Assembly (NCBI GenBank): GCA_002482715.1
Contig: DLGN01000225.1
Span: 1 to 11,641, forward strand
Length of the DNA stretch: 11,641 nucleotides
Reading direction: 5' to 3'
Origin: Oxalobacteraceae bacterium UBA7693
GTDB taxonomy: Bacteria > Pseudomonadota > Gammaproteobacteria > Burkholderiales > Burkholderiaceae_D
Under the pieces are notes generated by a model that was not told the DNA's origin, made no database searches, and was given only the letters and a program-made list of their open reading frames with translations. Numbering within the stretch: the stretch's first letter is position 1; each line of letters begins with the position of its first letter. Of this stretch, positions 7,113 to 11,641 are shown piece by piece. The position numbers and the translations under genes were made by a program.

Positions 7113-7235
7113 ATGCTTCTATTCGATAAATGGCCATATCGTGACAACAGCTTAGGCGGCATATTAATTGATGTTTTGTTGGCTTTAGTTGTTGCCATTT
7201 TTAATGGCATGGCTAATTCAGACTGGACATTGTAG
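7113..7235 (+). CDS. Doubtful 40-residue hydrophobic peptide, prepilin-like N-terminus
   Basis: The ORF runs from ATG 7113 to TAG 7233-7235, with a weak purine-rich AGAGAAA just upstream. It encodes a charged N-terminal stretch, then SLGGILIDVLLALVVAIFN (13-31), then a short tail. The hydrophobic stretch resembles the start of type IV prepilins and PilV-like pseudopilins, where a Gly is followed by a hydrophobic residue and an acidic residue at +5; here Asp takes the place of the usual Glu. The frame stops long before a pilin globular domain, so if related it is a truncated remnant. It could equally be a small membrane peptide or a chance ORF. No pilus genes flank it. Confidence 0.2.
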   Translation: MLLFDKWPYRDNSLGGILIDVLLALVVAIFNGMANSDWTL

Positions 7236-7349
7236 TTGAGCGAGCCGCTGTCTAGGCGTGCGAGTACCAGGTTCAATGTCGCCGCGACCTATGTTGATAA
7301 CGCCGAGTATCGGTTCAAGTGAGAATGATATGTTTTTTTTCCGCATCAG

Positions 7350-7385
7350 AAAACAAAAAAGCCCTGTTATTGCTAACAGGGCTTT
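7350..7385 (-). terminator. Rho-independent terminator of tRNA-Met
   Basis: A perfect 12-base stem, AAAGCCCTGTTA (7358-7369) with TAACAGGGCTTT (7374-7385), has the tight loop TTGC. On the - strand it is followed by a T-rich run (complement of 7350-7360). It begins seven bases after the tRNA 3' end, so it ends the tRNA transcript. Confidence 0.92.
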
Positions 7386-7391
7386 GTGTTC

Positions 7392-7468
7392 TGGTGGTGA
7401 TAGGTGGATTTGAACCACCGACCCCAGCATTATGAGTGCTGTGCTCTAACCAACTGAGCTATATCACC
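7392..7468 (-). tRNA. tRNA-Met (CAT anticodon, elongator type)
   Basis: This is a complete 77-base cloverleaf on the - strand, with CCA encoded. The acceptor stem GGTGATA pairs with TATCACC. The D-arm is GCTC-AGTTGGTTA-GAGC, and the anticodon stem CAGCA/TGCTG holds loop CTCATAA (anticodon CAT at 7434-7432). The variable region is GGGTC, and the T-arm is GGTGG-TTCAAAT-CCACC. The first acceptor pair G-C and the closeness of the D and anticodon arms to E. coli metT/U type point to elongator Met. An initiator is excluded because it would have an unpaired first base and three G-C pairs in the anticodon stem. A CAT-anticodon tRNA-Ile2 is less likely but not fully excluded. It has its own promoter and terminator, so it is not simply processed from the miaA transcript. 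Confidence 0.95.
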
Positions 7469-7480
7469 AAGAAGCCCAAG

Positions 7481-7509
7481 ATTATGCCAGTGGATGTGTG
7501 GTGCGTCAA
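7481..7509 (-). promoter_or_regulatory. Strong sigma-70-type promoter of tRNA-Met
   Basis: Read on the - strand, TTGACG (7509-7504) and CATAAT (7486-7481) are exactly 17 bases apart, each five of six to consensus. The predicted start, near 7474, lies six bases before the mature tRNA 5' end. It lies between the miaA stop and the tRNA. Confidence 0.8.
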
Positions 7510-7578
7510 GAAATAATCTGTATTGCTTGTGTGATGTCAGGAAAATTCATTAACGTCGCTTAAGTTCTACTAAGTTTG

Positions 7579-8508
7579 TCAGAATGAGGCGCGTGCATGC
7601 TGTACCACTTGTTCGTTAATATTGTCTTTGGTGCAATCGATGATGATGCGTTCTGGAATTGATCGACACCAAGTTAGTTGGCGCTTGGCTAGTTGGCGGG
7701 TGGCGATGATGCCGCGTTCGCGCATTTCTTGGTAGCTTATGCTGCCATCTAAATAATCCCAAGCTTGGCGATAGCCTACGCAGCGTATAGAGGGTAAATC
7801 TGCATTCAAATCAGGTCTGAGTTTGAGTTGCCGCACTTCGTCGATAAAGCCTTGTTCTAGCATGATGTCAAAGCGTTTGGCGATGCGCTCATGTAGGAAG
7901 CCGCGGTCGCTTGGTTCTAATGAAATCGGTAATAGGTCGAATGGCGCTGCAGCTCTAGGTTGCTGGGCGATGAGTGAGGACATTGCTTGCCCTGTGAGCT
8001 GATATATTTCTAAAGCGCGTTGTATGCGTTGGCTGTCGTTGGGTTGCAGGCGTGCAGCGGTGATGGGGTCAACTTGCGCTAGTCGTGCATGTAAACCCGG
8101 TGCGCCGATTGCTGCCATGTCGGCATCGAGTTGCGCGCGGATTGCAGGATCGGCGGGTGGTAGGTCGTCGATGCCGTTGATCAGGGCTTTGTAATACATC
8201 ATGGTGCCGCCAACCAAGATCGGGAGTTTGCCGCGTTCGCGTATTTCTTTAACCAGTCTGGCGCTGTCGTTTAAGAATTGGGCGACGGAATAGGCTTCGC
8301 TTGGATCGATAATGTCGATCAAATGATGCGGGGCGGCGGCAAGCTCTTCGGCGTTGGGTTTTGCCGTGCCTATATTCATGTCTCGATACACGAGCGCCGA
8401 ATCGACAGAAATGATTTCGGCAGGAACTTCACGTGCAATCGCCAAGGCCGCTGCGGTTTTGCCGGAAGCGGTGGGGCCCATGATGGCGATGATTTTTTGT
8501 TGTGGCAT
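7579..8508 (-). CDS. miaA: tRNA dimethylallyltransferase MiaA
   Basis: MiaA transfers a dimethylallyl group from DMAPP to N6 of A37 in tRNAs that read codons beginning with U; MiaB then modifies it further. The 309-residue length is normal. Landmarks are the P-loop GPTASGKT (11-18), SVDSALVYRDMNIGTAKP (34-51) with the family aspartate D36, PHHLID (60-65), GGTMMYYKAL (100-109), NDSQRIQRALE (157-167), CVGYRQAW (243-250) and the Arg/Lys-rich ATRQLAKRQLTW (269-280). The start codon is preceded by a very AT-rich stretch without a Shine-Dalgarno sequence, but M1 sits nine residues before the P-loop, as usual. It lies 147 bases downstream of mutL on the same strand, an arrangement common in proteobacteria. 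Here a long inverted repeat fills the gap, and hfq, which follows miaA in many gammaproteobacteria, is absent; tRNA-Met follows instead. The neighbouring tRNA is not itself a MiaA substrate. Confidence 0.97.
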   Translation of the reverse strand: MPQQKIIAIMGPTASGKTAAALAIAREVPAEIISVDSALVYRDMNIGTAKPNAEELAAAPHHLIDIIDPSEAYSVAQFLNDSARLVKEIRERGKLPILVGGTMMYYKALINGIDDLPPADPAIRAQLDADMAAIGAPGLHARLAQVDPITAARLQPNDSQRIQRALEIYQLTGQAMSSLIAQQPRAAAPFDLLPISLEPSDRGFLHERIAKRFDIMLEQGFIDEVRQLKLRPDLNADLPSIRCVGYRQAWDYLDGSISYQEMRERGIIATRQLAKRQLTWCRSIPERIIIDCTKDNINEQVVQHARASF

Positions 8509-8536
8509 AAATTTTTTAAAATTTAAAAAGATTGAA

Positions 8537-8642
8537 CCGCAGAGGCGCAGAGATCGCAGAGGTTTTTATATTGCAACGGTGAAGCAAGTTTGGGTTAGTA
8601 AAACGCACCTTGTTTTTCTCTGCGTACTCTGCGCCTCTGCGG
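8537..8642. repeat. Long inverted repeat of CGCAGAG units in the mutL-miaA gap
   Basis: The left arm (8537-8562) and right arm (8617-8642) are reverse complements over 26 bases with three mismatches. The outer 16 bases (CCGCAGAGGCGCAGAG) match perfectly. Each arm contains three CGCAGAG units, spaced eight to nine bases apart. The 54-base centre is AT-richer and unrelated to the arms. The element starts 14 bases after the mutL stop and ends 28 bases before the miaA start. On the - strand its left arm is followed by a CTTTTT run, so the RNA hairpin might reduce read-through from mutL into miaA. Similar CGCAGAG-type palindromes are, to my knowledge, dispersed in many bacterial genomes; that this one is dispersed in this genome is inference. 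Confidence 0.85.
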
Positions 8643-8655
8643 CAAAGATGTTTAA

Positions 8656-10563
8656 TCACTGCCCACGCATAAACATTCTATCCAAGTCATTCAATCCCAA
8701 TTGCACCCAAGTCGGTCGACCATGATTGCACTGATCCGCCCGTTCCGTTTGCTCCATTTGGCGCAGTAGGGCGTTCATTTCGACTATCGTTAAACTGCGA
8801 TTCGCACGCACTGCGGTGTGGCAGGCGAGGGTGCCGAGTAATTCGTTGCGTCTATCGATTAGCACACGCGAGCCGCCAAACTCTCTGACTTCGCGTAAGA
8901 CATCGCGGGCTAAAGATTGTGCGTCGGCGTTTTTCAATAAAGCTGGAACTGCACGAACGGCTAAGGTAGTCGGTGAGATAGCAGCGATATCGAAGCCTAG
9001 TGATTTCAAAATGTCTTGATTTTCTTCTGCAGTGCCGACTTCGATGCCATCGGCGTGAAAGGTCATCGGTATCAATAGCGATTGCACAGGCATGGCGTTT
9101 TCATCTAAGGCATTTTTGAGTTGCTCGTACAAAATACGTTCGTGTGCTGCGTGCATATCGACTAAGACCAAGCCCTTGCTGTTTTGTGCCAGTACATAAA
9201 TGCCATGTAGTTGGGCGAGTGCGAAGCCGAGTGGATGATCGTCATTGGGTAAATTGGATTCACCTGCTTGCGCTGTCTTACCACCAAAAAATGCGCCGTA
9301 ACTTTCTGCCGATTGAGCGACACCTGCGCCTTGCGCACGTTGCTGCATGAAGCTGTAATCGTAGCCAGTGCTATTGCCACCATTATTGCCCGCATTGCCA
9401 CCGTAGCTGCCACTTTGGTTTAGATCACTATCTTTGATGCCAAAGGCAGGCGATGCAAATTGCGCTGAAAAGCTGGTTTGCTCACCACTTATCCATGGCA
9501 TCCGTCCATTATTACTTTGAGGTTCGCCCAAGCCTGCCGTTGCTGGCGCAGGCACGGTGCCAAAAGCTGTTGCTGAGGTTTGGGCTAGCGCACGATTGAC
9601 TGCATGGAAGACGAATTGATGCACGGCTCGGCTATCGCGGAAACGGACTTCAATCTTGGAAGGATGCACATTGACATCGACTAAAGCCGGATCTAGGTCG
9701 AGCGCAATCACGTAGGAGGGATAACGATCACCATGCAAGACATCTTGGTACGCGGCACGTACCGCGTGGGTCAATAATTTATCGCGAACAAAGCGTCCGT
9801 TCACATAAAAATATTGTGCATCGGCGCGGCCTTTCGAGGCAGTCGGCAGACCGATGAAACCATGCAGACGCAAAGGCCCAGCACATTCGTCAACGGCTAA
9901 GCGCGCGTTGGCAAAGCCATCGCCTAAAATCGTCGCACTTCGCTTGTCGATGGCACTGACATTCCAATGATCGACGGTTTTGCCGTTGTGCGACAGAGAG
10001 AATGATACGTCTGGTCGTGCCAATGCGATGCGACGCACGACTTCGGCGCAATGGCCAAATTCGGTTTGCTCTGATTTTAAAAACTTACGGCGGGCTGGCG
10101 TGTTGTAGTACAAATCTTGTACATCGACCGTGGTGCCTTGCGCGCCAGACGCTGGTGTGATTTTGCCACTTTCAATTTGCCAAGCGTGTGGTGCCTCAGC
10201 AGTGCGGGTGGTTAGTGTCAAAATTGCTACGGAAGAAATCGATGCTAATGCTTCGCCGCGAAAACCTAGTGTGGCGACATTTTCTAATTCTTCTAAGGAG
10301 CTGATTTTTGATGTGGCATGGCGTTGCACCGCGAGCGGTAATTGATCGGCGGGGATGCCGCGTCCATTGTCAATGATGGCGATGCGTTTGACGCCACCTT
10401 CTTCTAATCGCACGGTGATACTGGTCGCGCCGGCATCCAATGCATTTTCTAGTAATTCTTTTACTACGGCAGAGGGGCGTTCCACCACTTCGCCTGCGGC
10501 AATTTGAGAAATTAAATGATCAGGCAGCGCCTGAATGGGGCGGGGAGATAGTGTTGTCGTCAT
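8656..10563 (-). CDS. mutL: DNA mismatch repair protein MutL with endonuclease-type C-terminus
   Basis: MutL couples MutS mismatch recognition to strand removal. This 635-residue protein has the GHKL ATPase N-domain: QIAAGEVVERP (20-30), KELLENALDAGA (35-46), DNGRGI (65-70), ATSK (83-86), GFRGEAL (100-106) and VDVQDLYYNTPARRKF (146-161). The transducer domain with VNVHPSKIEVRF (297-308) follows, then a Gly/Asn/Ser/Gln-rich linker (about 330-440) and the dimerisation domain. That domain carries DMHAAHERILYE (469-480), which fits the metal-binding endonuclease pattern D-[QM]-H-A-x2-E-x4-E, plus ACHTAVRA (580-587), CNHGRP (612-617) and a terminal FMR (631-633). Together these indicate a nicking MutL, as in Neisseria, rather than the MutH-dependent E. 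coli type. The ATG at 10563 has no Shine-Dalgarno sequence; a perfect TATAAT lies six bases before it. dedA is divergent, and miaA follows on the same strand. Confidence 0.98.
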   Translation of the reverse strand: MTTTLSPRPIQALPDHLISQIAAGEVVERPSAVVKELLENALDAGATSITVRLEEGGVKRIAIIDNGRGIPADQLPLAVQRHATSKISSLEELENVATLGFRGEALASISSVAILTLTTRTAEAPHAWQIESGKITPASGAQGTTVDVQDLYYNTPARRKFLKSEQTEFGHCAEVVRRIALARPDVSFSLSHNGKTVDHWNVSAIDKRSATILGDGFANARLAVDECAGPLRLHGFIGLPTASKGRADAQYFYVNGRFVRDKLLTHAVRAAYQDVLHGDRYPSYVIALDLDPALVDVNVHPSKIEVRFRDSRAVHQFVFHAVNRALAQTSATAFGTVPAPATAGLGEPQSNNGRMPWISGEQTSFSAQFASPAFGIKDSDLNQSGSYGGNAGNNGGNSTGYDYSFMQQRAQGAGVAQSAESYGAFFGGKTAQAGESNLPNDDHPLGFALAQLHGIYVLAQNSKGLVLVDMHAAHERILYEQLKNALDENAMPVQSLLIPMTFHADGIEVGTAEENQDILKSLGFDIAAISPTTLAVRAVPALLKNADAQSLARDVLREVREFGGSRVLIDRRNELLGTLACHTAVRANRSLTIVEMNALLRQMEQTERADQCNHGRPTWVQLGLNDLDRMFMRGQ

Positions 10564-10569
10564 GCGGTC

Positions 10570-10598
10570 ATTATAACTGTGTTCGCTTAGTGTATGAT
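10570..10598 (-). promoter_or_regulatory. Possible mutL promoter giving a leaderless transcript
   Basis: Read on the - strand, a perfect -10 box TATAAT (10575-10570) has a weak -35, ATCATA (10598-10593, three of six), at 17 bases. The base seven positions after the -10 box is the A of the mutL ATG, so the mRNA would have no leader. This agrees with the missing Shine-Dalgarno sequence. A stronger promoter further upstream in the dedA leader cannot be excluded. Confidence 0.4.
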
Positions 10599-10676
10599 GT
10601 CGCCGCGAGTCGATCTCTCGTGACTTTTTTATTCAATTTAATCAATAGAATTTGCCCACAAAGAAAGTTGAGCATT

Positions 10677-11327
10677 ATGGATTTTATGCAGTTTTTGGAT
10701 ATGGTGTTGCATGTCGATAAGATGGGGCAACTGATAGAACAATATGGCACCTTGATTTACGTGGTGCTGTTTGCGATCATATTTTGTGAAACCGCCTTCG
10801 TTGTTTTTCCGTTTCTGCCTGGTGATTCCCTATTGTTTATCGCTGGAACTTTCTGCGCCGCTGGTGCCATGGATCCATGGTTTCTAATTGCGATTCTGTT
10901 ATTTGCTTCGATCTCAGGTAACTCGATTAATTACTGGATAGGAAGCACGATTGGTCACAGGGTGATGGCAGGCAATTCACGTTGGATTGATAAGGGTGCG
11001 CTGGAAAAGACCCATGCTTTCTATGAAAAGCATGGCGGTAAAACGATCGTGTTAGCGCGTTTTACACCGATCGTGCGTACCTTCGCACCATTCGTCGCCG
11101 GCTTTTCCGAAATGAGTCACCGCAATTTCCAGTTCTACAACGTCGTTGGCGCTATTCTTTGGATTGTCTCTTTGATTTTGGCAGGATACTATTTTGGTCA
11201 CATTCCGCTGATTAAAAACAATCTTTCTATCATTGTCATGATTGGTGTTGGTGCGGCCGTTGTCCCAATTATTTTGGGCGTGGCATGGAAGCTTGGCCGC
11301 AAATTATTTGCCAAGAAAGTTTCTTAA
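10677..11327 (+). CDS. dedA: DedA-family inner-membrane protein
   Basis: DedA (VTT-domain) proteins are polytopic inner-membrane proteins linked to membrane homeostasis; some family members recycle lipid carriers such as undecaprenyl phosphate. This one is 216 residues, the same size class as E. coli DedA, and matches the sequence I recall: LIYVVLFAIIFCETAFVVFP (26-45), PFLPGDSLLFIAG (45-57), then KTHAFYEKHGGKT (111-123) and ARFTPIVRTFAPFVAGF (127-143). E39, D50, R128 and R134 correspond to the acidic and arginine residues shown to be essential in the E. coli homolog YqjA. Hydrophobic segments lie near 26-45, 67-90, 155-175 and 184-203. The frame stays open upstream to 10440, but that part overlaps the mutL start, so the ATG at 10677, just after a purine-rich AAGAAAGTTGAG, is chosen. 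It is divergent from mutL and is followed after 12 bases by the Cys-rich gene, probably in one operon. Confidence 0.95.
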   Translation: MDFMQFLDMVLHVDKMGQLIEQYGTLIYVVLFAIIFCETAFVVFPFLPGDSLLFIAGTFCAAGAMDPWFLIAILLFASISGNSINYWIGSTIGHRVMAGNSRWIDKGALEKTHAFYEKHGGKTIVLARFTPIVRTFAPFVAGFSEMSHRNFQFYNVVGAILWIVSLILAGYYFGHIPLIKNNLSIIVMIGVGAAVVPIILGVAWKLGRKLFAKKVS

Positions 11328-11339
11328 TATCTATCGGTG

Positions 11340-11641
11340 ATGAAATCCTCTGGCACTGATCATCAAGTGATTTGGTTGCAGCCAGAGGCACCGCTCAAAC
11401 CAAAAGCGGGACAAATTTGTAATGGCTGCGGAGTCTGTTGTGCAGCTAGTCCTTGTCCCGTTTCTCGTCTTTTTTTGTTTCAATGGCGTGGCAGTTGTCG
11501 CGCTCTTGAATGGCATGCCGAAGCTAGTCAATATCGATGCGGCATGCTGCTGCGCCCAGCGTATTACGTTTCTATCCTCCCTGCTGCTTTAGAACCTGTC
11601 TTTCAACGCTGGGTTCGTCGCTCTATCGCCGCGGATGTTGC
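11340..11641 (+). CDS. Cys-rich putative zinc/iron-binding protein (3' end beyond window)
   Basis: About 100 codons are visible from the ATG at 11340 (a GTG directly before it is also possible) to the window edge, with no stop. The N-terminal part has seven cysteines: CNGCGVCC (27-34), C39 in SPCPVSRL, C53 in GSCRAL and C67 in YRCGM. The CxxCGxCC start, followed by CPV and C-x-AL, resembles the YkgJ-like CxxCxxCC proteins annotated as zinc/iron-chelating or ferredoxin-like, and I recall similar short proteins in Burkholderiales. Metal binding (Fe-S or Zn) is inferred from the cysteines; the biological role is unknown. It begins 12 bases after the dedA stop with a weak ribosome binding site, so co-transcription and perhaps translational coupling with dedA are likely. 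Confidence 0.8.
   Translation, partial: MKSSGTDHQVIWLQPEAPLKPKAGQICNGCGVCCAASPCPVSRLFLFQWRGSCRALEWHAEASQYRCGMLLRPAYYVSILPAALEPVFQRWVRRSIAADV

Larger units (their letters stand above)
6526..7349. other. Long spacer, mostly featureless, with small hairpins and one doubtful mini-ORF
   Basis: About 820 bases without a convincing gene. The left end (6526-6611) is the leader and promoter of the GGDEF-EAL gene. In the middle, hairpins occur at 6875-6890 (GCAGAT-GTTG-ATCTGC) and 6903-6925 (AGGGAG/CTCCCT, 11-base loop). A frame running across roughly 6859-7070 on + is broken by two stops and matches nothing I recognise. A 40-codon ORF at 7113-7235 is listed separately. The stretch may be a decayed gene remnant or host a small RNA. 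Confidence 0.45.

Noticed and set aside
7218..7430. 70-codon ORF (-) upstream of the spacer
   Set aside because: It starts inside the tRNA-Met gene and runs through its terminator.
8537..8642. CRISPR array made of the CGCAGAG repeats
   Set aside because: There are only two arms in inverted orientation, built of 7-base units without regular spacers.
10440..10676. Upstream extension of the dedA frame giving a 295-residue protein
   Set aside because: The extension is antisense to the mutL start, has no membrane or DedA similarity, and homologs begin near the ATG at 10677.

Overview
The window looks like a chromosomal segment of a moderate-GC betaproteobacterium. Burkholderiales, perhaps Oxalobacteraceae/Undibacterium-like, is my inference from three things: mutL next to miaA, a MutL carrying a Neisseria-like DMHA endonuclease motif, and a membrane chemoreceptor type I know from that order. 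No phage, integrase, IS element or CRISPR array is visible. The genes are mostly housekeeping and signalling, separated by unusually roomy AT-rich spacers.

Left part (1-1759): two small paralogous proteins of a family I cannot name lie in the same direction. The first is cut by the window edge. Each has one N-terminal hydrophobic segment followed by a duplicated V-[TE]-[VI]-x-A-K-R-like motif. Spacers of about 680 and 570 bases around the second copy hold no convincing gene, but contain several short degenerate tandem repeats and inverted repeats.

Signalling part (1760-6611): a chemoreceptor (+) with a multi-span membrane sensor and no HAMP converges on a large c-di-GMP enzyme (-) built as Cache-PAS-PAS-GGDEF-EAL. 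A strong hairpin terminator lies between them. A good sigma-70-type promoter lies upstream of the c-di-GMP gene. The two genes link environmental sensing to motility and to the motile/sessile switch, but nothing shows that they act together.

Spacer (6612-7391): no solid gene. It holds two small hairpins, a 40-codon ORF whose hydrophobic stretch resembles a type IV prepilin N-terminus, and the terminator of the following tRNA.

RNA and repair part (7350-10598, all on -): mutL, then a long inverted repeat, then miaA, then an elongator tRNA-Met with its own promoter and terminator. MutL does mismatch repair and MiaA does tRNA A37 prenylation. The inverted repeat (26-base arms made of CGCAGAG units) fills the mutL-miaA gap and looks like a dispersed palindromic element.

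Right end (10677-11641, +): dedA, transcribed divergently from mutL, is followed after 12 bases by the start of a Cys-rich putative metal/Fe-S protein that runs off the window.
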